Of a stretch of 64,000 nucleotides of DNA, positions 7,676-16,128 are shown piece by piece; positions within the stretch are counted from its first letter, which is position 1, and the number at the start of each line of letters is the position of its first letter. The DNA lies in contig JAFEGW010000009.1 in the NCBI GenBank assembly GCA_018239715.1, forward strand, positions 1 through 64,000, written 5' to 3'. A program made the translations under genes and the position numbers. A model generated the notes under the pieces. That model ran no database searches. It had not been told where the DNA came from and was given only the letters and a program-made list of their open reading frames with translations. This DNA is from Verrucomicrobiota bacterium. GTDB lineage: Bacteria; Chlamydiota; Chlamydiia; Chlamydiales; Rhabdochlamydiaceae.

Positions 7676-9116
7676 ACATCACTAAACCCGCTGATAAAAA
7701 GAAAATCAGCCTCGCTTGCTGCGCACAGAGCGGATAGAAGTCGACGAGTCCAATACAAAGAAAAGCTACAAAAACACATAAACATGTCAGAACCTCCGCG
7801 CTCTGACGGTGCTCCCATCCTTTTTTCAGCACGAGAAAGCAAAAAATCAAGAAAGACAAAACCCCCAAAATTCCGACTTCCACCCCTAGATGCAGATAAA
7901 GGTTATGGATATAGGTCGCTGGCAGCGACGGGCCCTGTGCAAATGTCGGGAAAGCGAGCATGTAGTTATTAAACCCTATCCCTAAGAGAGGATGAGCGCG
8001 CAGCATGGCTATTCCCACATCTTGAACTGTCAGCCTCAAGGCATCGGAGCTTTGCGCGACAGCATTATAAGAGACAACTCCTCCCCTCTCAAAAAGCTGA
8101 GGGTAAAGAAGCCCTAAGCTCAGCAAAAAACTCCCTCCGGCAACCCAAACAAGGGCGGAAATCTTCTTCTCTTTTAAAGATGTCAGAAGAACCCACACAA
8201 CAGTCACAAAGCCTGCAGCATAAAGAGCCGATCTTGAATAGGTGATAAAGAGGCAAAAAACCTGTAAGGCAATAGCCCCGCTCAGCAGGCCCCGTTTTTT
8301 TCCCTGCCCCCATAAATAGTAGGTCATGATCAGACCTAAGACCATGAACCCTCCTAATATATTAGGATGGGGAAGAGTCCCATAGGCCCGTATCACAAAA
8401 AAATGCTGGCGGACTCCATAAAAAAGGCGATCAAAAATCCATACAGACCCATCCGACATGGGGAAGTGCGATCCTAAATAATGGCGGCCCATGAGAGTAG
8501 GCTCCCCCAGTACTTTAAGACCCAAAGAATGTTGGAGAAAATACTGCGGAATCGCAATCGCGCACTCCAGTAAAGAAGCGGCCAGCACTGCTTGGGCGAT
8601 TTTGCTAAAGCTCCCTTCTTCTATTCGGTAGCGGCTGAGCAAGAAAAAGAGACCGGCCGGAAGGACCAAATGCATCCACCGCCAATACGGCAAAGGATAG
8701 GTTGCAAAAGGAGAATGGATAATCGAGGCTAAAGAGATCAGCAAAAATAAACTTAAAAATTTATTTTCACCCTCCCAGAAAGATTTCCACTGCATCAGGC
8801 TTTTTTTTAATCCGTAAAAAACAAGTAAGAGAATCACAAAATCGGAAATAAAAATGTCGAGATGAACTTCAAAATAGGGAGGTAAATGCCAGCCTGGATT
8901 GATCAACGACAATGAAAACGGCTGTAAAAACTTGTAAATTCTGGGCTGAAAAGGAATCAGCATACAGAGCAGCAAGAGCAAGCTGAAGAAAACATCAGCT
9001 GCCCTCCCCCGCACCCTCTCCACAAAAGAACGATTTTCAAAAACTTTAGATGGCTCCATATGACAACGTTTTAGAATGCCAAGATACCTGACATTTTGCC
9101 AGACAAAAATAAGCAT
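7638..9116 (-). CDS. O-antigen ligase-like (Wzy_C superfamily) membrane protein
   Basis: A 492-residue protein with about 10-12 membrane helices. A large loop is followed by the family's typical 'RxHPLLGIGFNNY' segment (MLRAHPLLGIGFNNYMLAF) and 'YIHNLYLHLGVEVGILGVL'. These match O-antigen ligase/polymerase-like proteins of the Wzy_C superfamily, which act on the periplasmic face of the inner membrane. ATG 9116 is kept because it is preceded on its strand by TTGAGA-17-TATGTT ending 8 nt before the ATG, suggesting a leaderless message. ATG 9059 would give a more usual N-terminus but has no ribosome site. The glycan substrate is unknown. Confidence 0.8.
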   Translation of the reverse strand: MLIFVWQNVRYLGILKRCHMEPSKVFENRSFVERVRGRAADVFFSLLLLLCMLIPFQPRIYKFLQPFSLSLINPGWHLPPYFEVHLDIFISDFVILLLVFYGLKKSLMQWKSFWEGENKFLSLFLLISLASIIHSPFATYPLPYWRWMHLVLPAGLFFLLSRYRIEEGSFSKIAQAVLAASLLECAIAIPQYFLQHSLGLKVLGEPTLMGRHYLGSHFPMSDGSVWIFDRLFYGVRQHFFVIRAYGTLPHPNILGGFMVLGLIMTYYLWGQGKKRGLLSGAIALQVFCLFITYSRSALYAAGFVTVVWVLLTSLKEKKISALVWVAGGSFLLSLGLLYPQLFERGGVVSYNAVAQSSDALRLTVQDVGIAMLRAHPLLGIGFNNYMLAFPTFAQGPSLPATYIHNLYLHLGVEVGILGVLSFLIFCFLVLKKGWEHRQSAEVLTCLCVFVAFLCIGLVDFYPLCAQQARLIFFLSAGLVMSMTRYFGSRQSR

Positions 9117-9124
9117 TAAAATTG

Positions 9125-9153
9125 AACATAAAGATTTATCTCTTGATTCTCAA
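9125..9153 (-). promoter_or_regulatory. Predicted promoter of the ligase-like gene (leaderless type)
   Basis: On the minus strand TTGAGA (9148-9153), 17 nt, TATGTT (9125-9130), then 8 nt to the ATG at 9116. No Shine-Dalgarno is present. Its -35 box overlaps that of the divergent promoter by one base. Confidence 0.5.
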
Positions 9154-9170
9154 ATAACTTTTGATATGAT
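9143..9170 (+). promoter_or_regulatory. Predicted promoter of the sterol reductase gene
   Basis: TTGATT (9143-9148), 16-nt spacer, TATGAT (9165-9170). The ribosome site GAAGG lies at about 9185, before ATG 9197. Confidence 0.5.
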
Positions 9171-9196
9171 CCAAATTTTTTAACTGAAGGTATAAA

Positions 9197-10501
9197 ATGA
9201 GAAAATTTGTTCCTTGGCTCCGTAAAACGCTGGTTCCGCTTCTTCTAATGGTCTTCTGTCCTCTTCTTGCTCTCTTCATGTGGTATACAAATGTTTATCT
9301 CGGGGGATCTGTACTTCAACTTTGGCATCATTTAATGAATGACGGTATTTTCTCTACCATTGGCAGGGCCTGGGGTCCCGTTTTTTGGGGATCCGCAACA
9401 GCTTGGAAGATGATTATCATTTTCGCTGCTGTTCAATTGCTCTTTATAAAAATCATGCCGGGCAAAAACATCGAAGGTCCCATCACTCCCAAAGGCAACA
9501 TCCCTATTTATAAAGGGAACGGCGTCCCTTCTTTTTTAGCTACGCTGGTTTTATTTCTTTTCTCAACCGAAGTCCTTCATTTATTTCCCGCCACCATTAT
9601 CTATGATAATTTCGGGCCTTTGATCGGAGCCCTCGTGATCTTCAGCCTTCTGTTTTGCCTCTTTCTCTATATTAAAGGACGGGTTGCTCCTTCCTCTTCC
9701 GACGCAGGATCGACCGGGAACTTCATTTTCGATTATTTCTGGGGCATGGAGCTCTACCCTCGCGTCATGGGTTGGGACATCAAAATGTTCACCAATTGCC
9801 GTTTTGGGATGATGAGCTGGGGACTGATTATTCTGTCGTTCGCTGCTAAACAAAGAGAACTCTACGGTTTAAGCGATACGATGGTCGTCTCTGTTCTTTT
9901 ACAGCTGATTTATATCGGTAAATTTTTCATCTGGGAAGGAGGATATCTCCGCTCGATGGATATCATGCACGACCGAGCAGGTTATTATATCTGCTGGGGC
10001 TGCCTCGTCTGGGTCCCTTCGATCTATACCTCCCCTGCCCTCTATCTCATTCACCATCCTAAAAACTTAGGATTTGTGACAGCAGCCCTCTTAGTTGTCA
10101 TTGGAACTTTCTGCATCCTGGTCAATTATTTTGCCGACCGTCAGCGGCAAAAAGTCCGTGCGACCGAAGGCAACTGCTTGGTCTGGGGTAAAAAGCCCAA
10201 CCTGATCGTGGCCACCTATACCACCCACCAAGGCGAAACCAAGCAAAACCTTCTCCTGACTTCGGGCTGGTGGGGACTTGCGCGCCACTTCCATTATGTC
10301 CCTGAAATTGCCGCGGCCCTTTGTTGGACGATCCCGGCTCTTTTCGACAATATCCTCCCTTATTTCTACGTCATCTTCTTAACCGCGCTTCTTCTCGACC
10401 GGGCCTTCCGGCATGAAAGAAGATGCCAAGTGAAGTATGGCGATTCTTGGGATAGCTATTGCGACCAAGTGCCCTATAAGGTGATCCCCTACTTATTCTA
10501 A
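9197..10501 (+). CDS. Sterol reductase of the ERG4/ERG24/DHCR7 family
   Basis: A 434-residue multi-pass membrane protein. The C-terminal half has the sterol reductase signature LLLTSGWWGLARHFHYVPE (about residues 352-370). It ends with HERRCQVKYGDSWDSYC then VPYKVIPYLF, the exact layout of 7-dehydrocholesterol (delta-7), delta-14 and delta-24(28) reductases, which reduce sterol double bonds with NADPH. About ten hydrophobic helices precede it. Length is close to eukaryotic DHCR7 (about 430-475). Bacteria of this group are not expected to make sterols, so host sterols are the likely substrate (inference). DHCR7-like genes are known in Coxiella and some environmental chlamydiae. A promoter and strong terminator frame it as a single-gene unit. 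Confidence 0.9.
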   Translation: MRKFVPWLRKTLVPLLLMVFCPLLALFMWYTNVYLGGSVLQLWHHLMNDGIFSTIGRAWGPVFWGSATAWKMIIIFAAVQLLFIKIMPGKNIEGPITPKGNIPIYKGNGVPSFLATLVLFLFSTEVLHLFPATIIYDNFGPLIGALVIFSLLFCLFLYIKGRVAPSSSDAGSTGNFIFDYFWGMELYPRVMGWDIKMFTNCRFGMMSWGLIILSFAAKQRELYGLSDTMVVSVLLQLIYIGKFFIWEGGYLRSMDIMHDRAGYYICWGCLVWVPSIYTSPALYLIHHPKNLGFVTAALLVVIGTFCILVNYFADRQRQKVRATEGNCLVWGKKPNLIVATYTTHQGETKQNLLLTSGWWGLARHFHYVPEIAAALCWTIPALFDNILPYFYVIFLTALLLDRAFRHERRCQVKYGDSWDSYCDQVPYKVIPYLF

Positions 10502-10522
10502 CGCGCACATCCGCATTTCCTC

Positions 10523-10557
10523 AAATAGGGCCAGAAAAACTGGCCCTATTTTTTTTT
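10523..10557 (+). terminator. Strong intrinsic terminator
   Basis: AAATAGGGCCAG pairs with CTGGCCCTATTT (12 bp) around AAAAA, followed by an unbroken T run. It ends the sterol reductase transcript and lies before the convergent msrA stop. Confidence 0.9.
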
Positions 10558-10593
10558 ATTAACGCGAGCAATCAACAGGTGATAAGCGGGTTA

Positions 10594-11061
10594 CTAAATG
10601 CCGCAGCTGCCGCCATGTTTTTCGTGATAGCGCTGATGGTATTCTTCAGCTCTATAGAAGGGTCCAGCGGGAAGGATTTCCGTCACAATCGGATCGTCAT
10701 AACGAGTCGTTTGATCCAATTCTTCCTTATACCTCTCTGCCTTTTCTTGCTGCTCGGCAGAGTGGTAGAAGATCACCGAACGGTATTGCGTGCCCACGTC
10801 AGGCCCTTGACGATTCAGAGTTGTAGGATCATGGATGTTGAAAAAAACTTTTAAAAGCTTTTCATAGGAAATTTCTGACGGATCAAACTCCACCTGCACC
10901 ACTTCTGCATGCCCGGTTTTATCCGTGCAAACTTCTTTGTAAGTGGGATTCAGTGCATGTCCACCCGCATATCCCACCGCGGTCTTTTTCACTCCTTTCA
11001 ATTTCCGGAAAGCCTCTTCCACTCCCCAAAAACACCCAGCTCCAAAAGTTGCTTTTTCCAT
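10594..11061 (-). CDS. msrA: Peptide methionine sulfoxide reductase A
   Basis: A 155-residue full-length MsrA. It reduces the S-form of methionine sulfoxide in proteins, using a catalytic Cys and thioredoxin. The active site GCFWG is at residues 9-13 (Cys10). Also visible are GYAGG, EVVQVEFDP, FFNIHDPTTLNRQGPDVG and the tail EEYHQRYHEKHGG followed by Cys153, a likely resolving residue. It converges on the terminator of the sterol reductase. Only 22 bp separate its start from the divergent DUF2905 gene, so both promoters must overlap coding sequence. Confidence 0.95.
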   Translation of the reverse strand: MEKATFGAGCFWGVEEAFRKLKGVKKTAVGYAGGHALNPTYKEVCTDKTGHAEVVQVEFDPSEISYEKLLKVFFNIHDPTTLNRQGPDVGTQYRSVIFYHSAEQQEKAERYKEELDQTTRYDDPIVTEILPAGPFYRAEEYHQRYHEKHGGSCGI

Positions 11062-11077
11062 ATCTCTAGTTTATAAT
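11049..11077 (+). promoter_or_regulatory. Predicted promoter, leaderless type
   Basis: TTGCTT (11049-11054), 17 nt, TATAAT (11072-11077), then only 6 nt to ATG 11084 with no ribosome site. The -35 box lies inside the msrA start region. Confidence 0.6.
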
Positions 11078-11083
11078 ATTTTT

Positions 11084-11296
11084 ATGAATCTGAGTAAATG
11101 GCTCATTGTTGCAGGACTCGTTTTAGTGGCGCTGGGTCTTATTAGCTGGCTTTTTACAAAAGCCGGCATTCCGCTGGGCAAATTACCGGGAGATGTTCAG
11201 TATAAAAGCGAGAAAGTACAAGTTTATTTCCCCCTTACAACTTGTATTATCTTGAGCCTTCTCTTCAGCCTTATTTTTTGGCTGTTCAAAAAATAA
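11084..11296 (+). CDS. DUF2905 family small membrane protein
   Basis: A 70-residue protein with two membrane helices (WLIVAGLVLVALGLISWLF and FPLTTCIILSLLFSLIFWLF) joined by the family core AGIPLGKLPGDVQYKSEKVQVYFP split over about residues 27-50. DUF2905 proteins are about 70 residues with unknown role. ATG 11084 is chosen because the family begins just before the first helix; the longer upstream frame runs antisense to msrA. The expected transcript start falls on or next to the ATG. Confidence 0.85.
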   Translation: MNLSKWLIVAGLVLVALGLISWLFTKAGIPLGKLPGDVQYKSEKVQVYFPLTTCIILSLLFSLIFWLFKK

Positions 11297-11391
11297 TCGT
11301 AAAGGTCTACTGCGAATTCCTGTGGTGGAAAAAAACAACAACATCTAGAATGACGATAAATCCATATATATAGGTCCAGGAGGATTTTTTC

Positions 11392-12651
11392 ATGTCTAAA
11401 CGTTTTTCTTTTGTCACCATCGCGCCCGCGTTGTGTTTGGGATTATGTTTGATGTCCAACGTCTATGGCGATGCAGCGAATTCAGAAATTGTAGCTCCCG
11501 AAATTTCTGCGATTGAACCCGTTGAAATTCCTGAGGCTCCAGCAGCAGAGTCCTACTCTTCCGTTAAAGAAACCTTCGTTCAAACGCCTGCTCCTCTGCC
11601 TGTGGTCATCGAAAAACCTTTCTCTCCTTTCACAGGAAAAGTGAAAGGGAAAAAAGTCCGCCTCCGCGCGAATGCTGATCTGGAAAGCCGAGTCATCAAA
11701 GAACTGAGCCGCAACGATCTCATTGTTGTCTGCGGTGAAAAAGGCGATTTCTACGCTGTGGAACCTCCTGCTGGCAGCAAAGCTTATGTCTTCCGTAGTT
11801 TTATCCTGGATGGTGTCGTTGTCGGAAATCGAGTCAACGTCCGCTTAGAGCCCAGCCTCGATGCTCCCATTATTGGGCATCTCAACAACGACGACAGAAT
11901 TAAAGGTGTGGTCAGTTCTTTGAACAATAAATGGTATGAAATTTCACCTCCAGCTGGAACCCGCTTTTACGTCGCGAAAGAATTTATCACCTCCATCGGC
12001 GGGCCTGAAGTGAAAGCTCATCTCGATAAACGGCGCAATGCTGCCGAGCAGCTCCTCGATGCCGCTAACTTGCTTACACAAGTGGAGATGAAAAAATCGT
12101 ACCGTGAGATGGATATCGACAGAATCAAGCATAACTACCAAGCCGTGATCAACGATTATACCGATTTCCCTGATCTTTGCGATAAGGCTAAAGAAGGCTT
12201 CAACGCCTTGCAAGAAGAGTACACTCAGCGCAAAATTGCCTATTTGGAAGAAAGATCTGAAGGGAAAGTCGCCAGCGAAGAAGAGCAAGCTTCAGCTAAA
12301 GTCGAAATGGCCCTCAACCCCACCGACCGCATGAAATTATGGGAACCCGTGGAAGAAGCCCTCTATCTCGGTTGGGCCACACGCAATGAAGAGCGCTCTA
12401 TCGATGAGTTCTATGCAGACCAAAAACAAAACTCCAAGACGATCACAGGCATTGTAGAAGCTTATTCTGCTCCTGTGAAAAGAAAGCCGGGAGATTTCAT
12501 CGTAAAAGAGAAAGATCTACCCCTCGCTTATATCTACAGCACGCATGTGAACTTGCAAGATTATGTCGGCAAAAAAGTGACCCTCCGCGTCGCTCCTCGT
12601 GCCAATAATAACTTTGCTTTCGATGCGTTCTTTGTTCTCTCGGTCGAATAA
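11392..12651 (+). CDS. Secreted SH3b-domain protein
   Basis: A 419-residue protein with a signal peptide (about residues 1-27: FVTIAPALCLGLCLMSNVYG). A Pro/Glu-rich stretch follows. Then come two bacterial SH3 domains: VRLRANADLESRVIKELSRN (about 84-103) with AVEPPAGSKAYVF, and VNVRLEPSLDAPIIGHLNND (about 146-165) with EISPPAGTRFYVAKEF. A long charged helical region (about 205-310) and a C-terminal small beta domain end the protein. SH3b domains often bind peptidoglycan or envelope partners, so an envelope role is likely. A strong ribosome site AGGAGG and a downstream terminator make it a single-gene unit. Confidence 0.8.
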   Translation: MSKRFSFVTIAPALCLGLCLMSNVYGDAANSEIVAPEISAIEPVEIPEAPAAESYSSVKETFVQTPAPLPVVIEKPFSPFTGKVKGKKVRLRANADLESRVIKELSRNDLIVVCGEKGDFYAVEPPAGSKAYVFRSFILDGVVVGNRVNVRLEPSLDAPIIGHLNNDDRIKGVVSSLNNKWYEISPPAGTRFYVAKEFITSIGGPEVKAHLDKRRNAAEQLLDAANLLTQVEMKKSYREMDIDRIKHNYQAVINDYTDFPDLCDKAKEGFNALQEEYTQRKIAYLEERSEGKVASEEEQASAKVEMALNPTDRMKLWEPVEEALYLGWATRNEERSIDEFYADQKQNSKTITGIVEAYSAPVKRKPGDFIVKEKDLPLAYIYSTHVNLQDYVGKKVTLRVAPRANNNFAFDAFFVLSVE

Positions 12652-12661
12652 TTTTTTCTCC

Positions 12662-12690
12662 ATAAGGGAGTCGTTCAGACTCCCTTATTT
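12662..12690 (+). terminator. Intrinsic terminator
   Basis: ATAAGGGAGTC pairs with GACTCCCTTAT around GTTCA, followed by TT then TCAAA. It sits 10 bases after the SH3b gene stop. Confidence 0.75.
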
Positions 12691-12730
12691 TCAAAAATCT
12701 CTTTCAAATCTGAGCAGCTCATACGACCAT

Positions 12731-12758
12731 TTTCCAGAATCTACATTTCCCCTATAAT
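12731..12758 (+). promoter_or_regulatory. Predicted promoter, leaderless type
   Basis: A perfect TATAAT (12753-12758) lies 9 nt before ATG 12768, with a weak -35 (TTTCCA, 12731-12736, 16-nt spacing). No ribosome site separates it from the ATG. Confidence 0.45.
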
Positions 12759-12767
12759 AGCCCTCCT

Positions 12768-13547
12768 ATGGAATTTCGTGATTGGGCGATTCATATTCTC
12801 TCGGCTGATCGTTTAGAAGATAAACTCTTCTGTCCGGAAGTTCTGACCGACTTTTCTCCAGGCCCTGCCCTTTTATGGAAAGAGCCTACACGCCCTCCCG
12901 GCATGGGCTTTGAAAAGCATACCCGCCGGGATAAATTGCCGCCCGTGAGCGAAATGAACAATCCTGACAAACGAGCCGTTTGTCTTCATCGTTTTGGAGG
13001 TCATGAACTCCTCGCGGTGGAAATCATGGCGTATGCCCTGCTGGCCTTCCCCGATGCCCCTGCGAACTTTCGGAAGGGCGTCGCCCATACGCTGAAAGAA
13101 GAACAAAAGCACGTCCGCTGGTATCAAAAAAGACTGGAAGAAATGGGTGTTCAATTCGGAGATCTTCCCCTCTACCGCCATTTTTGGGCCTATGTCCCCC
13201 ATCTCACAACGCCTCTCAAGTACATCAGTACCCTCAGCCTCACTTTTGAGATGGCCAATCTCGATTTTGCACCGTTTTATGCAAGAGTCTTCGCCGAGCA
13301 AGGCGATACGCTTTCTAGCGAGCTCATGAAGCAAATCTTTGAAGATGAAATCGGCCATGTCTCGTTTGGATGCCGCTGGCTTAAAAACTTTAAGGATCCC
13401 CAGGAACCAGACTGGAAAACTTGGAAAAATTCCATTCCTTCTATTTTAGCCCCTTCTAGAGCGCGGGGGCCTGAGTTCTTTGCCGATCATCGCCGTCTAG
13501 CTGGCGTTGATGAAGAGTGGGTGAATTACTTATCGACTCTCGTCTGA
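12768..13547 (+). CDS. DUF455 ferritin-like protein
   Basis: A 259-residue protein. Conserved blocks are HRFGGHELLAVEIMAYAL (about residues 75-92), KEEQKHVRWYQKRLEEMGV (about 110-128), an SLTFEMANLDFAPFY helix and EDEIGHVSFGCRWL near 195. The regularly spaced Glu/His sets (HELLAVE, EEQKH, DEIGH) fit a ferritin-like di-metal bundle of the DUF455 family; its reaction is not established. The 3' end overlaps rmuC (convergent) by 18 bp. Confidence 0.85.
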   Translation: MEFRDWAIHILSADRLEDKLFCPEVLTDFSPGPALLWKEPTRPPGMGFEKHTRRDKLPPVSEMNNPDKRAVCLHRFGGHELLAVEIMAYALLAFPDAPANFRKGVAHTLKEEQKHVRWYQKRLEEMGVQFGDLPLYRHFWAYVPHLTTPLKYISTLSLTFEMANLDFAPFYARVFAEQGDTLSSELMKQIFEDEIGHVSFGCRWLKNFKDPQEPDWKTWKNSIPSILAPSRARGPEFFADHRRLAGVDEEWVNYLSTLV

Positions 13548-14687
13548 TTCTTTCATTTCTGAGCTGGTTAGCTTACGTGTGACTTTTTCGATGATCTCGA
13601 TTTCCTTAAGGGGGTTGACGGAAGATGCGGCTCCCAGCTCACTGAACTTCCGGGCGCTGGAAAGGACATTTCTCTCTAATGATCCCGTGGCTTGGTTGAA
13701 CGCATCGACCGCTTGATTGAGGGCTTTTCCTAGGTGCATCCAATGTCCTGAGAGATCCGACACTCTTTTATAAAGCTCATGACCCAGGTCGCTGACCCTT
13801 TGCGCATGGCGCGACAAACTCTCCTGTTTCCATCCATAGGCCACAGCCCTCAGGAGTGCAATCAAAGTCGCCGGCGTCGCTAAAATCACTCCCTGGCTAG
13901 CTCCATACTCAATGAGCGCGGGATCGGCCTCCATCGCAATGGCAAAGATCGTCTCGGAGGGCAAAAATAAAACGACAAACTCCGGTGTGGGCTGGAAATG
14001 TTCCCAATAGGTCTTTTTGCCCAGAATGGTGATATGGTCTTTCACCTGCCGTGCATGCTGCCGGAACTTTTCAAGTCGGAGAGCTTCTTCTCCCATATCA
14101 ACGCCATCTAAATACGCTTCAAGCGGAACTTTCGCATCAATGACCACCTGACGATCTCCCGGAAGACGGACAATCAGATCGGGTTTACGGCGCTGTCCAT
14201 CGGTGATATCATAGCCTTGCTCAAAAAAATCGCAGTGCTGCAGCATCCCAGCGAGCTCGACAACGCGCCTGAGTTGAATCTCTCCCCAGCGGCCTCGGCC
14301 CGCAGGCGACCGGAGTGCTTTCACGAGTTTGGAAGTTTCAGATTTGAGCTGATGTTCGGCATCCATGAGCGCTTGCAGCTGCTGCTTCATGGCTCCATGG
14401 TCGATCTTTCTTTCGTTTTCCAGAAGGCGCATTTGCGCATGGATTTTATCGACCATTTGATTAATGGCCTTCTGCTTTTCTTCGAGGTCGCGTTGCTGCG
14501 CTTCAAAAAGGGAGTTGTTGGTTTTTTCTAAAGCTTCCGCCGAGACGATCCGAAAAGACTCTTTCAGCTCGTCCTGATTTTTAATCTTTTCTTCCGCCAC
14601 AGCATATCGCATCAGAAGCTTTTGATGCCGGTAGCCTAAGAAAGCTAGGGCGGAAAGCAAGACGACAATCACAGCTATTTCAATCAA
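13530..14687 (-). CDS. rmuC: DNA recombination protein RmuC
   Basis: A 385-residue protein. An N-terminal membrane segment (IEIAVIVVLLSALAFLGYR) is followed by a long coiled coil (about 25-130). Then comes the RmuC nuclease-like domain: GRGRWGEIQLRRVVELAGM, RRKPDLIVRLPGDRQVVIDAKVP split over about 165-190, and FVVLFLPSETIFAIA. RmuC limits rearrangements at inverted repeats in E. coli and has a predicted PD-(D/E)xK fold. Its start overlaps the pssA stop by 4 bp (ATGA), so the two are co-transcribed. The link between lipid synthesis and RmuC is probably only positional. Confidence 0.92.
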   Translation of the reverse strand: MIEIAVIVVLLSALAFLGYRHQKLLMRYAVAEEKIKNQDELKESFRIVSAEALEKTNNSLFEAQQRDLEEKQKAINQMVDKIHAQMRLLENERKIDHGAMKQQLQALMDAEHQLKSETSKLVKALRSPAGRGRWGEIQLRRVVELAGMLQHCDFFEQGYDITDGQRRKPDLIVRLPGDRQVVIDAKVPLEAYLDGVDMGEEALRLEKFRQHARQVKDHITILGKKTYWEHFQPTPEFVVLFLPSETIFAIAMEADPALIEYGASQGVILATPATLIALLRAVAYGWKQESLSRHAQRVSDLGHELYKRVSDLSGHWMHLGKALNQAVDAFNQATGSLERNVLSSARKFSELGAASSVNPLKEIEIIEKVTRKLTSSEMKESDESR

Positions 14688-15526
14688 TCAGAGTCCTCTT
14701 CATCTTCGGGCTCAAAATCTTCCAATGTTTTCGATTTTTTTCCAGCAATCAATCGAATAATCGAAAGGATAATGCCGAGAATGATGTAGCTCCAAATCGT
14801 CGCCAGCAGCATGACGGGGAAGAAGTGCAAAATACCATACAAAATAAAGATCGCTAAGATCACTGTCATGAGGACCAGCTGAAAGGACGGCACCCGGAAG
14901 TGGAGCGATTTTAAGCTGGGGAACTTCCAGCGGCTTACCATTAAAAATCCTAAGAAGACCCAAACGCATGTTAAAAATATTGCCGAGGTGGTCTCAGAAA
15001 AATTGAACCACTGCTGGGCCGCAGGGGAGACAAAAAAGAGATTTGTCGAAACAGCGGCAATCGCCGCAGCTGGAATCGGAAGGCCGGTAAAGTTCTTTTT
15101 CTCGGCAAGCTCTGCTTCAAGATTGCCTTTTGCTTGGGTTGTTTTCACACTGAACCGGACTAAACGGAGGATCCCGCAGATCGAGTAAAGCATGGCTCCG
15201 ATCACGGCAAAAAAAGATAACCCGGTCCCCTGCTCCAAAGACAAGCTCTTCAATAAAAGGACCGAAGGAGCGACTCCAAAAGAAACAGCATCGGCCAGCG
15301 AATCAAAAACAAACCCGAATTCACTTTCTGCCCGAATGACTCTAGCGATCGCCCCATCTAACAGATCGGCAAAGGCCGCAAGTAGGAGCAAAAGGAGCGA
15401 AGTGAAAAGCACATGATAGCTCCCTGAACCCGGCTCGACCATGTTGACTTTGAAAATCACAAAAAGACCGCAGGCAAGCCCAAAAGCCGTGATGACGTTG
15501 GGTATTAAATAAACTTGTCGTCGCAT
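14684..15526 (-). CDS. pssA: CDP-diacylglycerol-serine O-phosphatidyltransferase
   Basis: A 280-residue membrane enzyme. It carries the CDP-alcohol phosphotransferase signature DGAIARVIRAESEFG then DSLAD (pattern DG-x2-AR-x8-G-x3-D-x3-D, about residues 57-79). About eight membrane helices and an acidic tail (DFEPEDEEDSD) are visible. The N-terminal YLIPNVITAFGLACG is typical of type II PssA, which makes phosphatidylserine for phosphatidylethanolamine. A good ribosome site (GAAAGGAT) precedes the ATG. First gene of a two-gene operon with rmuC. Confidence 0.9.
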   Translation of the reverse strand: MRRQVYLIPNVITAFGLACGLFVIFKVNMVEPGSGSYHVLFTSLLLLLLAAFADLLDGAIARVIRAESEFGFVFDSLADAVSFGVAPSVLLLKSLSLEQGTGLSFFAVIGAMLYSICGILRLVRFSVKTTQAKGNLEAELAEKKNFTGLPIPAAAIAAVSTNLFFVSPAAQQWFNFSETTSAIFLTCVWVFLGFLMVSRWKFPSLKSLHFRVPSFQLVLMTVILAIFILYGILHFFPVMLLATIWSYIILGIILSIIRLIAGKKSKTLEDFEPEDEEDSD

Positions 15527-15558
15527 ATCCTTTCAATGTAACAAAATCCGAGGGAAAA

Positions 15559-15587
15559 TTGAATTAAAATTATTTTTCAACTACGAT
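15559..15587 (+). promoter_or_regulatory. Predicted promoter, leaderless type
   Basis: TTGAAT (15559-15564), 17 nt, TACGAT (15582-15587), then 6 nt to ATG 15594. No ribosome site. Confidence 0.5.
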
Positions 15588-15593
15588 CCAATT

Positions 15594-15995
15594 ATGGAAT
15601 ATCCTTGGGTCGCTGTTTTCGATCGCGTCACTTCTACCGGGGTCGCCCGGATTGTCGAAATGATCAAACTGGCCATTAAAGAAATCCCTCGTCTTCACAA
15701 TGAACTCCTGTCGAATAACAACCCGCGGTATATCAAAGCCCGTCGAGAGATTTTGGCGATTTTTTATCGCCTCGATGAAGAAATCCTCAAGGCACGGGAT
15801 GAATCCGGGATGTCGGATTTAGAATTTAACAAAGTTCTCCGACAGCCGGAAAATTTCACACCTGAAGAGCGGGATGCTCTCAAATCCCTTCCCTCCTTAC
15901 TCAAGCTCTATGGGATTGACCTCTTTGGGGGTCCTCTAAAGTCCCCTGAAGCGAAAAAGCCCAAGCGGAAAAGGCCCCCCCGCTTCAAGGTTTAA
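15594..15995 (+). CDS. Small helical protein of unknown function, module copy 1
   Basis: A 133-residue, mainly helical protein with a basic Lys/Arg/Pro tail (KKPKRKRPPRF). The stretch GMSDLEFNKVLRQPENFTP (about residues 82-100) matches GLSKDKIQEVLANPANFKP in the 118-residue protein at 19335, so the two are related. Both sit directly before a gene for an Asn/Ser/Thr/Gly-rich protein. A chaperone or partner role for the downstream protein is possible (inference). No ribosome site is present, and the promoter suggests a leaderless start. Family not recognised. Confidence 0.75.
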   Translation: MEYPWVAVFDRVTSTGVARIVEMIKLAIKEIPRLHNELLSNNNPRYIKARREILAIFYRLDEEILKARDESGMSDLEFNKVLRQPENFTPEERDALKSLPSLLKLYGIDLFGGPLKSPEAKKPKRKRPPRFKV

Positions 15996-16057
15996 TCCCT
16001 CATTATCAATTATTTATAAATTCTTACAAACCAGCAATTTATTCATTAAAAATATTA

Positions 16058-16092
16058 TTGACAACATGACAATATAAAGATAATATTAGAAT
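16058..16092 (+). promoter_or_regulatory. Promoter with shared 21-bp motif, copy 1
   Basis: TTGACA (16058-16063), 17 nt, TAATAT (16081-16086). The overlapping 21-bp stretch 16072-16092 (ATATAAAGAT..TATTAGAAT) recurs with one difference before the gene at 20895. It probably drives the 244-residue protein gene. Confidence 0.6.
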
Positions 16093-16128
16093 TAGGATAA
16101 AATAATATTAATAAAATGGAGAAGATTT